Positions 25,601-38,059 of a stretch of 64,000 nucleotides of DNA are shown here, piece by piece. The translations under genes were made by a program, and so were the position numbers. Every line of letters starts with the position of its first letter. Position 1 is the first letter of the stretch. Origin of the DNA: Tyto alba (taxonomy: Eukaryota > Chordata > Aves > Strigiformes > Tytonidae); NCBI RefSeq assembly GCF_018691265.1, contig NW_024881322.1, positions 1,240,001-1,304,000 on the forward strand, read 5' to 3'. Under the pieces are notes generated by a model. The model worked only from the letters and a program-made list of their open reading frames with translations, did not search any database and was not told the origin of the DNA.

Positions 25601-27768
25601 TCATGTGCTGTTGAAAACCTGATCATGTCTCCTGAGGTTTGCAGCTAAGTGGTTCCAATAATTGGAGTTGCACTTGGCCAGATGCTGTTTAAGCCTAGCT
25701 CCCCCCATTACAGAGAGCTGCCCGTGTTCCCCAGGGCGATTGCCTCATTAGGACATCCATGTTCGTTCCTGCAGACCACGTCAGGCTTTTGCATTCAAGG
25801 TTACCTAGCACGTGGGCTCCTCAGAAACACCAGGTGATTCCTGTGTCCACGTAGATATTAGTTAGACTGTATTAACTTTGATTAGGATAACTGGGGATGG
25901 CGGCGGGGGGCCGAGGGTAGGCCAGGGGCGTTTACAATCTGCTTGTGATCTACTCTACACGTGTTGAAGAGGGTGAGGTTTGGGGGCTTTTTGTGTTAGA
26001 GCTCTCTTTTTTTGCCTTTTTGAGGAAGGAGGAGCATTGTGAGAAGGGAGAGAGGTGAAGAGCCGGGGTGTGTTTTGGAGTACGGGGAAGACAAAGAGGT
26101 GCCAGATCTGAAATCTAATACGCCTTTTGCACAGTAGAGGAGCTGCCATGCAAATTTACTTCAGTGGTCTGTTTGTGGGCATGTGCAGAGCAGACCCCAG
26201 GTTTCTACAATCCTTTTCAGTCTACCTTTTAAAACAGCTCGCAGACAGCAGAGAGGCTTCATAGCCAAATTACTTCCTTGCACAGGCAGATGTGCATCTT
26301 GGCTGATTTGCTTTTATAGTTATTCTGTAATGTAAAAACACACAAAGCACCAATCTTAAACAAACACAGTTTGCATTTCCCTTCTTTCTGACCTGATTTT
26401 GATCTCAGTAAATCAGGTTAGTGTCTGATTAGTCCCGGGCCTCACTTCTAGAACACAAACCAGTTCTTGTCATGCAGTATTGCCCTTATATTGTTTGAGG
26501 TACTGGGGTAGGATAAAGCCATTTTCTTTCTTGGATCTGGATGAGATGGCCACAGCCATAGGGCTGCGTTACAGATGGGTTGATGGGACAGCTGTGTCAA
26601 GAACATCTTTGTTGAAAGAGCTAAGGCATGTGTTCATTATGCTGGGAATGGAAGCTAATACTAATTGTTCAGGATGAGGAAATGACTCAGTTTCACAACT
26701 TCCTCCGCAGACCTGTGCATCTCATCAGCTGCCTGATACAAAATGCTCTGGCTGGGGCCTAAGGTACTTAGATGACTTTCAAACATGCATTTCTTTGCTC
26801 CAGTGTTTTCCATACTTAATGCATATTCTCAGAAATATCCTGTTAACATTCTTTTTTGCTGGAAGTGCCCCTAGTGACTTGACATTTGGGAATAAGAAGC
26901 CTACGTGGCCTAAGATGTCAGTTAATTTTAGTAGTGGCAAGGCTAGTGATGGCAGTCCTCCCCACACAAAAATATGGGTGGCATGCTCATAAATCCAAAT
27001 GTTAGCAGTTTGAAAAGGCCAACAGCTTTTTCTTGTTTCATGGAAAAGAAAAATAGGTAATTTCAATATGAGAAAAGGTGTCTGCATACATTTGCTGTGT
27101 GAGCTCACTGGCACGTATCCCTCCCAACACTGCCAGCTTTATTAATATCTTGGTCAAATACTCAAATCTGGCATATTTTACTGCTTCGTGCTCTTTGTCT
27201 TCAGATACTGTTGCCATGTCTGGAGTGCACTGCCAAGGCAAAAATAACCTATTGCACATTTCAGAGCACTGCCTTCACTGTAGCCTGGATTGTGTCTCGC
27301 ACAATTTCATCCGAGGGTGAAAAGGAGGAAAAAAAGTAACCCCTTGTAGTCCTGAGTTTCTAGCTCACTGGCACTGGTTTGATCCGGTGAGGAGCTGCTC
27401 AGGGGCATCATCCCCACGTGGAGCTGGGGGACTAGAGGAAGTGCCTACAGTGAGGCTCTGCCCTTGGGGAGAGCTATATCCACATACACCTCTCACACCA
27501 GAATCAGAGCTGCAGAGGGTACACCATAGGCAGTTATCATGATGGTCTTGGATGCCTACAGCATGCAAAGCCTCCCTCCCACCACCGTGACAGGGCAGGC
27601 ATGATACACCTTGCTGGAGGGTGCTACTGCAAAGAGGGAAAGAGAAGAGGAAACCCTTTACCTTCCCTGAGTTACTCTGTCCTTGAATATCTGCAGAAAA
27701 GGTGTAGCTTACCAAATCCTGCGAATGGAGAAACCTAGTTTCTACAGGCTGATGTCTTCAGGCTCACT

Positions 27769-27791
27769 GATATATATATAGATAGATATAG
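27769..27791. repeat. (TA)n/(GATA)n microsatellite
   Basis: Short TATATATATA followed by GATAGATATAG. No function is indicated. Confidence 0.8.
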
Positions 27792-30700
27792 AAAGGTGCA
27801 AGTTTTGGCTGAAGTTCTACCTAGATCTGGGACAGCTGTAAGGCCAAGAGGATTTGCTCTGTGGGGTTCCCACTGCACTCATCATCAGGGTGCTTGCAAC
27901 AAGGTTCCTGGTCTTCTTCCCTTATTGTCCTCGAGACCCTTGTCTGTCTCTCAAGTTTGGGTGATATCACACACCTGGTTCAAAAATTACTGTGGGAAGA
28001 GACAAACAAGCGCATATGACAAATAAGCGTAATTTTTATAAGACACCATATGCCTGCATCAGCTGCATAATTATTCCAGAAGAAAATATGTCAACTTCAA
28101 ACAGAGGAGTCTGAACAAAATAAAAAACCTCCTGCCTGGAACTGACCTTTTTGTTATTCTGAGTCTCTCTGGCAAATCTGGCAGCAAGTCACACTTGTGT
28201 CATTGCCCAGTGCAGCCATGTCCTCCTTGTCCCTGCACCAGACAAGTATTCCCAGAGGTGGCTGAGCCAATCAGTCCTCCTTAGCAGATTCCAAACGGTG
28301 AGCAGCACTCTTTTCCACTCTTATTAACATAAACCTTGCTTCATCTCTCCAAGTGCCACAAAGTAGAGGTCAAGCCTGGAAAAAAAAAATCATCTAGACC
28401 CACCATGTTGGTGGTGTTATTTACAATGCTTTGAGTTCAAAGACCGTTTGAGGAGATGCTGAAAACACTTCAGGGTGTTTTACTTCATCCCATAACACAA
28501 AGAAATGTGCAAATCTGGGCGTGTGGGGAGAAGATAGGTTAACTGTATTCTTACAAAGTCTGTCACAGCTATTTTGCTAGCCCACTACTGCGTTGTCAGA
28601 GTAGGCTGCTCCCGCTGACTCCACTGGTGCATTGGCTGAGGCAGGTTAGCTCCTGTCAATGTGTCATGGTTCAGTGGAAACCAGTAATCCTTGATGAGTT
28701 TAGGTATTTCAGAGCTAGAAAAAGTAAAGACTGGTGGTATGTTTTACACTGCTGGAGCAAGAAAGAAGGAGTGAGACACCGGTTTCATAAGGAGTTCAGA
28801 ACGTCATAAGTGGTACTATTAAAATATAAATTTTCGTAGATCTTCTTTAACATCACCATTGTTGAACAAAGCTCTCATTAAAGCAAGGCACAAACGTGCA
28901 AACTCTGGCCAGAGCGATAGCTTTAAAAGTCAATTTGGCAGCTTTTGTTGAATTTCACTGCGTTTTTAAGCTGCCCATACTGCTGATAACCAGGACTTGC
29001 TTTGTGCTGGGGGTGGAGGATGGAGGAAGCAAAGGTGTACTTTTATTGTAGACTTCTCCACATTTCAAGCATTGGTCGTTAAAATAAAAAAGGCTTATTT
29101 CAATTGCAAAAGAAGTATAGGAGATTTTTATCCCCCATCCTAATGTTTCTGCTCTCTTTTTTTGAGATACTAGAGGTTATTTCTGGTGACTGGAACAACC
29201 TAGGACACTTCCAGTTTTGAGATAAATCAAGCTTTGATGCATTACAGCCATGTTCTCCAGGCACTGGGTCACAGACTGAAAGGATCAGCCTTTGGAGAAA
29301 AAATAGTCCTATAATCCTATGTACTGGGTGCCCAAGTTCAGCTCTGATTTACAGTTCTGTTGTAAAATCATAAACCTCAAAGTATTCAGGAGATGTAAAG
29401 GCTTATATAAGATCTTGTAGAGCACTAAGGATCACTGATGCAATGAAATAACTTAATATATTCATACGACCACCCCCTTATTTGCCACTGTGCCTTCCAG
29501 GGCTCTGTCAAGTCGAGGTGCAGGCCATGCCAAAACATCTGGTGCGTAATGAAATGAAGACCAAAAACATTAGGCATGAGCCTCAATCTCCACTGGAGGA
29601 GACTGGTCAAAGGGAAAATCACAGATTTGTTTCTCCGGGGTTTTCTGCATCTTAGGTGGATTTTGCCATGTGTGCCTTACATCCTGCTGCTAATTCTGAC
29701 TCCTCTCTCTCTCTTCTAGCTGCATTCTGTTTTCTTTCCTATAGCTTTATTACCTGTCCCCTGGGTGACAGCTCTCACTTGTGAGGACTGGTTTGTTGTG
29801 ACAGAATCCTCTAATGTCTCTTCTCCCATAAAAATCACAGGGACCTCTTTAAAATCAATTTTCCCAGTTACTATTGACTTGTTAATCTATCTGGTTTGCA
29901 ATATAATTCCTAGGCCAATTCCTTCTGATCACAGACTGTCACCATCATGGTTGAAAACAAGTCAGCCTTGACCTGAAGGGAAATTTTGGGGAACCACAGC
30001 TGACATCCCCCTTGTCACTTAAATAGCCAAACAAAGCTCTGATAGTTACTCTAAAACTCCCACATATTACATCAGATTTGGAAGTGATGAGTCAAAAGTA
30101 TAGAGATCAGGTCTTGTTATGGTTTTGGGGTTTAGCTTAACGCGAAAGTTATAGAATAGGGTTGCAGGTGACACAGTTTGCCTTTATTTCAGGTATGGTT
30201 CAGCCTGTAGACCAGACTTCACTGTGTGAATCAAATAAAGGGGAAATCATGCAATTACTCGATAACTGAGACTTGGTATAAATTTACCAGAGCACGACAT
30301 CAGGTTTCTGAGTGATTGCCATTCTGGTGCACTATTGCCAACTGCAGTAGAACGGAGGGATATGCACAGACTTGAAAGCCTGACAGGCTTTACTGCTAGA
30401 TTTGATTTTGAAAATTTCTCAGAGTCTCTCCTTATAAACAGGAAACATACTGTATGATTTGAAATAAAACGTCTCGGTCAGAAAGGCAATACCATGACAT
30501 CGCAAGCACTCTTCTCTCACCTGTTCACACTCCTAGATTAGTAGCTGCTTCTTGTGGTACTGGGAATCATTTCACTGACAGTACTGTTGTTCCCGGGCAC
30601 AACTCCTACGGTGACATCTGTGGCTTTGCAAAACCAAGGGATGGAACAGTCAATGAATTTCTTCATGCCTCCAACAAGAGGCATGAATAGCTGAACACAA

Positions 30701-31428
30701 GCTACTTCTCCTCATATGCTACAGTTGCATGTTCTTCCAGTTCCACTGCAGTGTGAAAATAATAACCAAAAAAAAAAATCTGTATTTCGTAAATTATTTA
30801 CCTACCCAATTCCACTGGTTTACTTACATCTTTAACTGTGTACTTGAAAATTCATTGACATGTTGCTTTCTCTTCCTAAAATTTATACAGGCAAGACAAT
30901 TCATATCGGACAGGGAAAGCAACATGGATCATGATCAGCTTTAAACTGTTGCTGCTTTTTGCTGAGTTTAGGTTCCTTCTCATTATAACCCATTGGAAGG
31001 AAAAGGGAAGCAAGAGAATAAATACCAAGGGCCAATTTTTCCAACAGAACTCTAAAATGTCACAAATAGTATGAACTAGCATGTACATTTACATGACAGT
31101 AAACATTTATTTACATATACAAAATATATTGTTAGCCACACAGTCCTCTGTGAGCATGAAATGTCCTATTGCCTGCACAATCACAAACACTCACAGATAC
31201 CCTGAACATATTTTTGCAGAATGACTCACGGTTGCCTTGAAAAGGCAAATGGAAGTGGCAAGATTGTGCTGATATTTCTAACCAATTAAACTTTTCCAAA
31301 CACAGAACAATCACCTGTGCACCTTAGGTGTGAAACCCAGCAAGTCAAGTTGTAACTGTCAGTCATTTCTTAATGATCAAAGAATCACATTTTTTAACAA
31401 AGTAATTTCTTTTCTTTTCTTGTCTCTC

Positions 31429-31449
31429 TTTTTTTTTTTTTTTTTTTTT
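31429..31449. repeat. Poly-T run
   Basis: About 21 T bases preceded by a TTTTCTTTTCTTG pyrimidine stretch. The Phe-rich frame at 31330-31584 is an artefact of it. Confidence 0.9.
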
Positions 31450-33750
31450 AATGTATTTTTCTCACCACTGCCAAAGACCATTGTAATACTTTTAAAAAAA
31501 CAAATTACTTCTGGGAGGACAACAAGCATAAGTAATTTCAGCCCAAAGGGTAATTTTCCCAGGAAGTTTTATGCAGCTGAATAGAAGGTTTTAGCATGAG
31601 AGTGTTTTCTCAGTCATAACTATAATGCCATGTTATAATGAATGCTAGAAGTCAATCCTTCGTTACCTAGCAAACAACAGAAGTGAAATAAAAACCCAGT
31701 AGGTGATTTAGATTTAAGATACAGTGACAATATATTTCCATCAGTCCAATTTAGTTTTCCTTTACTATCAGGTCATTACTTTCTGAATGCAAATCTGGAG
31801 TGTCTCCACAGCCGCTCCTTGGGAGTATTTGGAAGTGCATTAGCAGACATCTAGCTGTTTCTATCTGTTACAGTAAGGAGCATTAATCACTAATCCTTAT
31901 ATGAAAGTATCTGATGATGGTGTACTTAGACTCTTCTCCCTAAGAGACAAAAGATAGAAAATGCCTGTTGTGTTCTTAGGAATATGCAGAGAGCCACAAA
32001 GGTCTTTTTATAATTCATAGCTACATAATGGAAGACAGCAAGTGAAGAAAAACAAAGTGTTTTATTTATAACATAGAAAGAGCATTACTTTCCAGAAAAC
32101 CATTTTAATTTTCATTACCACAGAGAAGCTGATGCTCCTCTGCTTTTTATTTCCTGGAGGCTAGTCTGTGCTGTTTAGTCCATATTTGTGGACCACTTTA
32201 TATACACACAGAATGCAACCAAATACCAATTTTTAGACTTGATCTCATGAGGAGAAACACTCTCCTTTAGAAGTGATGTGGTAAGGGGAAAAAGATAGCC
32301 ATAACCTCCGCATTAGCATAACACTGGCCTCCTGGGAACGGGAATTATCCAGAACCCACAGGAAAAACTGCCCTGGCAGGTCTCACAGCCAAAGACCATC
32401 CTCACAAAAGCCTGGGTGCTTGCTAACTGCTACTCCCTTATTCACCTCAAGCTCTAAGCCTGGAATAAATCACCAGATTTTAACACCGTTGAGAAAGACT
32501 TGTGTTGTGATGTAGATGTTGAAAGTAGAGATAAAACTGAAATACTGGAAGAAAATACATTCTTTCCAAACTGCCTGACTAATTTCATAATATAGACACG
32601 TTTAAACCACAGCGTGCTTATGAGAAATGAATACGTGTACTCTTAAACTCTGCTTTTCGTGACAAAGGTGATCAGAGCAAACATCAGGGAATCTAACGGA
32701 CTATAACACTGAAACCTCAAAGTTACCTTTCTGTTTTGCAAGCAGAAGTGCAGGCTTCTTTTGCTAAAATATACAAACAACTGTATGTCTTTATGGACTG
32801 ACTTAGTAAAAGGGATGAGAAAATCTGGAATCAAATAGGAATTTTTACACAATAATATGTGTAATATTAGCTATGTAATTGTATGTGATTGTAGGCATAT
32901 ACCTATATATATGAATAGTTTTAAATATTCTCTGATCTGCTGAGTGAACCTTTTTGGTTACTAAATAGTCCTTTTTTTCAAAATCATTTTCCATCTGAGT
33001 CACTTTAGAAATTCAGATCAATGTTCTGTAGTAAAGAGCGAGCTCTGGGTTGAAATAAGACAATTCTTAAGAGTTAGAAGTGCACTTGACAGCAATCCAA
33101 AACGTGAACCGATATTAAAACTGTATTTAAGAGACAGCGTTGAAATATGACAAAGACACTTAAGGTAAACCCAGATTTTGATCAAATGTTTGCAGACTGT
33201 CTTCTAAACCGACCTTTACTTAGCTAAACCGTAGCTTGAAACACAGACTTTAGCAAGTTTTAAGTATTATTAACAAGCACTGACAAGTCAGCTATCTTTT
33301 AACAGAGACTGGCCAACATATAGTTTAGAGCAAAACCTCGTCTTTAGTCCACAGTCTCATATGTTTTCAGTGAGTTTACAGTGCAACATTTGGGATTTAC
33401 AGTGGAACATTCAGAGTAAGCCTTGAAGGGAAGCAGTACCAATCTATTGTGGAACCCAAGTATTGTCTGTATCTGATCTGGGTATTGATCAAATCATCGC
33501 ACAATTGGCTATTTGAAAGGTGGGATAGGAACAAATAAAGCCTGAAAACCATTGACTTCTGAGCCCAAACCCCAATATTTGTGGGTGAATTTCATTACAA
33601 AGTTTTGTATACCTCTAGTTGACAATCTCAGTTTCCTGTACTGAAATAACTGCTGGGAGATCACTATGTTAATGAAAGATTGTCCAAAAAATTATTGCTG
33701 TGAGGAACAAAAGGAAATATGAGTCAATGGAGCAAAAGTATGACTAAAAG

Positions 33751-33853
33751 CAAAAAAAAAAAAAACCACCAAAAAACAAACAAAAAACAAACAAAAAAAA
33801 ACACAACAAAAAAAAAACACAAAAAAAAAAAAAACAACCAACCAACCAACCAA
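33751..33853. repeat. A-rich low-complexity tract with CAAA and CCAA units
   Basis: About 100 bases of A-runs punctuated by C, grading from ACAAACAAA units into a short (CCAA)n at the right end. It produces a Lys/Asn/Thr frame on + and Phe/Val/Cys frames on minus (33692-34119). These are compositional artefacts. Confidence 0.95.
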
Positions 33854-36013
33854 ATCATCTCCCTCACCCTTTTTATTGCATCTGCATTTTTTTCTCCTAT
33901 TCTGCAGTTTCCCAGCACCATTTTCTTCAAACACCTCTTGCTTTGGCCCCGTTCAGCCTTTTCTTTCTGGACAAGTTTATGAGGTGTTTTAGCTAAGAGG
34001 CAATGGGGGGCAACCCCAGAACCTTTAGGCACAGGAGGTAGGGAAAGGATAAGAAAAGGAGAGGGCGAGACACCTGTATTTCCACCTCTTTTCACTGCAG
34101 GGCCACTACCTACAGACAACCCACCCGGCCCTTGGGCATCAGGGAAGTTTTGCTGTTTAAAAAAAGAAGACTGAACTCAGAGCATGCTGAGTACCAAGTC
34201 TAGCCTAGTGAGGGAGCAAGGAAGGACTTAAAAACTGCTGGTCCATCTGTGAGCAGCAGCTGGGAATAGGAAGAGCTTGGAAATACTTGCTATAAATCAT
34301 CATGTCCACTCCCAGCACATAGCCTCCTAAGAAAAACCAGTGTATGCTGATCTGGTGCTGCATTACAGTTTGGCAAGAGATCAAGACAAAGAAAAGAGCA
34401 AAATAAAGAAATCTTCGTGATCCAAATCAAAGGAGATCTATTAGGGGATTGCAAAGTTCACTGCAAAATTGCTTTAATTGGTTGGTTTAATTAATGTGGT
34501 CATCAGTTCTTTAAAAATTAAAACAATATAGAAAACGACTGAACATTTTTCTAAAGCATTTCTACCTTGTCTACAGCATTTTCCAAGCATTAATTCATGA
34601 ATCCTTGCAACACACCTACAACTCAAGTATCATCTTTTATATAACAGAAAAAAAGTGGGTCTCTGAAATTAAAGCTAAAGAGCCAGTTTTCAGACTCACA
34701 GAAGCACCCAACTCACCAGGTGAAATCAAGGTATCTACACGCACAGTTGCTGACTTTTGTCAAGTGTCCCCCCAGCCACCCCAAGACATCAAAGCTGGAA
34801 TCACAGAAAGAGCCAAAGTCAACAACAGAGCTTTGCAAAATCTCTGCAGAGGATAACTTAAGGACTTACATTAATTACAAGAGGAAAAATGTACCTTCGA
34901 GTCAGTGGCATGTCACACCTATACTGCCACGTATGGAAATGCATGGCTGTTTCTTCAAAAACTGAACTCTAAGAGCCGTGCTTAAGACTAGACTAGGTCT
35001 GGAATTCACTTCTGCTCACTTTAACCACCCAAGCTAGTGGCCTAGCCTTCCTCCACAGTCCATCTGGAGCATAAACACCTCCGACAGAGCAGTTCATTCT
35101 GTCTCGAGGTGGGAGCTGAAGACACGTTTTCCCCGTGGACCAGAGTGCCAGATCATTTTAGACTGCATCTAGCTCTCGGGTGGCTGAAGGCGGGGAGATG
35201 GGTCTGACTTCAGACCAACCTACTGTCATTTCTCATCATGATTTTCCCAATTCCCTAAAATCTCTTAATCTCTCTCTGCTGTTTAGCCTTTAAGATTAGC
35301 ATAAATCTTCCTTGCTATTTTTCACCACTCCTTCCACTATTAACTATTTAAAGCAGGAGAGGTTTGGGCTTTTTAAAGATAATACTGCATCCAAAACAGA
35401 TGATTTTTTTTAAAATTATATGCAGTTCCCACAATGCAAACACACCTCAGTACAGTCCAGAGCACAGCCCACTGTCAAGCAACTCTCATTAAGACATGAA
35501 ACCAGCTGTGGGTTGGAGGAACTTAGGGACCATTACGAGATCAATTCAGAGTAATATGCTATTAAAGAATAAAAACCACCTGTTATTAAGCCTTATTTTA
35601 ACTTATGTTTTAGCTCAATGATGAAAACTCACTTAAGCAAGTTATCTACTAGTAGCCACTATTATTGCACGACCGAAAAAGTCTTAGCTCTCGCTCCTCT
35701 GCTCTTGGTCAGAGAAAGAAGATGCTCTCTCCGGGATCAACTTGATAAATTATAGAATTAATACCATGCAAATGCCTAAGAAATGTCTGCATTTATATTC
35801 CAGGGATTTGTTTTAATGCTTTTATTGACTTCCACCCATGCAACTCAGAGAGCCAGAAGCAGCACAGAGCTAAGAGCTGACAGGAAAAACCTCTAATCTT
35901 TTCACTGTAGAGACAGAGAAATAAAGAAGCTTGAGGGAACAGTATGAACTCATCCAAGTGTTCTCATTTATTAGAAAGCAGAGAGGAGGAAAATTCTTTG
36001 TAAGGCCTGGAAG

Positions 36014-36300
36014 TCGTGAAGATTGTCTCTGCTGACCCAGGGAGAAATCAGCTGGCGAGCAGAGATGCTTTGCAGAGTTCCCTCAGGCCACGCCACCTCC
36101 AGGGGAGTGCAGGCAGCCCTCGCTGCTCCCCAGCACCCCCACTCTGCAGCCCGCCCTCGGCCCCCCGGGCCTGAGGCAAAAGGAGCCGTGGAAGCCCCTG
36201 GTGCAGACGCGGAACCAAACCGGTGTCGGTACGCGGATTCAACCCCCTGCAGAGGTCAAATGCAACACCCCCTGCTTCGACACGCAGACTCAGCCTAAAC
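36014..36300. other. Small CpG-rich patch
   Basis: I count 16 CpG dinucleotides in this GC-rich stretch, far above the background of the surrounding AT-rich DNA. A 91-codon + frame (36023-36298) and a 92-codon minus frame (36048-36326) overlap and are both Ala/Pro/Arg- or Leu/Gly-rich, as expected of GC-rich DNA. It could be a small CpG island or a diverged GC-rich repeat next to the LTR that starts 330 bases to the right. Confidence 0.45.
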
Positions 36301-36623
36301 TGAGACATAAGGCAAGATAATCTCATACCTGCCTTAAAAATCTTTTGCTTTCCAATTAGTTCTAAGTGTAAGAAAAGCCATTTTTAATTGTTTTTATGAA
36401 GAGCTGTATATAACACCCGGCTGTTCGGGGCAGCCCCGTTCTTGTGCACTCTGCATTTAGCTGTGAGCTCTCTGGAGGCTGTGGTTAGGCTGTAACAAGG
36501 AAAGATTTTGCCTGAGCTACTCTCCTTGGGCCCTACCGCCATATAGCATGTAGCTCCTGCTTCATAACCCTGCTCCTGCAATGCTCACTAATGTCTGTAC
36601 TTCCAGGGAATACCTGTGGTTTT

Positions 36624-36628
36624 GTAAC
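36624..36628. repeat. Target-site duplication GTAAC, left copy
   Basis: GTAAC directly precedes the TG end of the solo LTR and is repeated exactly at 37692-37696 after its CA end. Five-base duplications are typical of avian class III (ERVL-type) elements. Confidence 0.85.
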
Positions 36629-36817
36629 TGTTGTGGTTTAGGCCTGGTTGGCAGCCAACCACAACGCAGCAGCTCTCTCTCCCTTCCCCTCCGGCAATGA
36701 GAAGGGACAGAGAGCCAGGCTTGGGGTTCAAGATAGGACTGGGATGGGGGAAAATCCCCCTTTTATGGTCATGAGCAAAAGGCAGACTCATTAGGGGAAG
36801 AAAAAAAAGAACATACA

Positions 36818-36823
36818 TTTATT
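36818..36823 (-). terminator. LTR poly(A) signal AATAAA
   Basis: AATAAA on the minus strand, about 190 bases before the 3' end of the LTR. It is the only such hexamer I see on the minus strand of this LTR. Confidence 0.6.
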
Positions 36824-37526
36824 ACAGACACTAACAACACATAACAGAGTAGGACAGTGAGAAGCATTGCCACGTCTTGAGAACACCTTCCCCCCACCCC
36901 TCCCTTCTTCCCGGGCTCAGCTCTGCTCCCGATATCTCTACCTCCTCCCCCAGTGGCGCAGGGGCAGGGAATGGGGGGTGCAGTCAGTGCTGCCACTTCC
37001 TTCATCTTCGGTGAGGGGAGTGTCCAAAACTTGTTACCCCCTGCTCCATCGTGGTCCCCCTCTCACAGGAGACAGTCCTCCACAAACTTTCTCTGACTTG
37101 AATTCCTCCCATGGGCCGCAGAGTTCCCCACACTGCTCCGTCATGGGTCACTAACTGGATTCCCTCCCACAGCTGCAGCCCTTCCCGAGCTGCTCCGGCG
37201 TGGGACTCCCCCGCATGCTGCAATCCTCCCAGCGCTGAATTACAGCAGCGGGGCTGCCTTTTCCCATGAGACCCCGGCCTTCTTCGGGCACAGAACCTTG
37301 ATCAGTCGAGCAGGAGCCACAGGCCGTAAATCAATGTCTGCTCCACCATAGATCTCCATGGGTGGCAGGGGGGGCCGCCCTGCCGTCTCACCACAGGATA
37401 CAGCGGGGTCTCTGCTCCGGCACACCTCCCCCCTCCTTTCTTCCTCCGTTCCCCCACTGACCTTGGTGTTCATGCAGCTGCAGCAACTCCTCCTCACAAG
37501 TCCCACTGCCCGTCACCACGTCCCTT

Positions 37527-37561
37527 CTTAAATACGTTATCGCAGAGGCGCAGGCGATTGG
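37527..37561 (-). promoter_or_regulatory. LTR promoter: CCAAT and TATA-like boxes
   Basis: On the minus strand CCAATC (37561-37556) is followed about 20 bases later by TATTTAAG (37534-37527). The order and strand agree with the LTR orientation. Transcription would start near 37500 and read leftwards. The distance to the poly(A) signal is about 680 bases, long for an R region, so the true start could lie further left. Confidence 0.5.
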
Positions 37562-37691
37562 ATCAATTTCCCAAACAGAAGTGGAGCTGACGTGGAGCTG
37601 GGGGAGCTTCGAGAAGCTTCTCACAGGGGGCCGCTCCAATAGCCCCCTCCCCTGCCACCAAAAAACTCCACCACTCACTCAACTCAGGACA

Positions 37692-37696
37692 GTAAC
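37692..37696. repeat. Target-site duplication GTAAC, right copy
   Basis: An exact match to 36624-36628, directly after the LTR's terminal CA. Confidence 0.85.
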
Positions 37697-38059
37697 AAGA
37701 CACCAGATGACAGTGGGGATCACTGGGCGGGCTGCCCCAGGGCTGGTACTCCTGGCTTCGGGGCATTTTGTCCCCCAAACAATGCAGCCAGTGTTCAAAG
37801 CACAGTCACCCCTGACAACTAATGATGACAAATGACCATCTCTGTACTACACTGTTACTTTTCTTTACGCAGTACCTTTACACATTCAATTACTGGCTAA
37901 CAGAGGCAATCTAACCAAACCATAGCCCAACCCAAACCAAATGTCATCAGCAAGATCTGCGCTTTCAGAAAAGCATTAGTCACTCACTGCTGCATGCCCT
38001 AGTCTACTCAGGAGTAAAGAGAGACTCTTGGGTTAGTTCAGGTCATAAAAGATACTGAA
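37697..38059. other. Unique DNA between LTR and ancient CR1
   Basis: Host flank of the solo LTR. It begins AAGACACCAGATGACAG and contains no gene or repeat that I recognise. Confidence 0.5.

Larger units (their letters stand above)
17201..25880. other. Long unique stretch, no gene seen
   Basis: No coding family is recognised. Simple repeats include A-run 18618-18636, T-run 20239-20258 and a G/A polypurine tract at 22601-22655. The stretch 18036-18290 is dense in ATTA/TAAT core sites, and 19830-19935 contains an old amniote repeat trace with a CTGACTTCATTGGAGG core. All open frames are under 90 codons. Confidence 0.55.
25881..36010. other. Long unique stretch, no gene seen
   Basis: No coding family is recognised. 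A G-rich patch lies at 25893-25930. A TATA/GATA microsatellite occurs at 27769-27791, a T-run at 31429-31449, and a large A/C low-complexity tract at 33751-33853. The longest frame, 27365-27715 minus (116 codons), is Ser/Gly/Cys-rich without motifs and lies in ordinary mixed-composition DNA. Confidence 0.55.
36629..37691 (-). mobile_element. Solo LTR, ERVL-type endogenous retrovirus
   Basis: The 1,063-bp block opens TGTTGTGGTTTAGGCC and closes ACTCAGGACA on the + strand. Read on the minus strand it starts TGTCCTGAGT and ends CTAAACCACAACA, the terminal pattern of common avian ERVL-type LTRs. It is flanked by exact GTAAC duplications. Minus-strand signals are a CCAAT box (37561-37556), a TATTTAAG box (37534-37527) and AATAAA (36823-36818). 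The interior has degenerate CTGCTCC-N-CGTGGG-type units near 37041, 37134 and 37190, also characteristic of this LTR group. No internal retroviral sequence adjoins it, so it is a solo LTR left by recombination between two LTRs. Overlapping open frames inside it (for example 36867-37154 plus) are GC-rich artefacts. Confidence 0.9.

Noticed and set aside
33692..34119. Open frames rich in Phe/Val/Cys (minus) or Lys/Asn/Thr (plus)
   Set aside because: They are produced by the A/C low-complexity tract at 33751-33853.
36867..37835. Several overlapping open frames of 70-96 codons
   Set aside because: Most lie inside the solo LTR and are open only because it is GC-rich; the last extends into flank without motifs.
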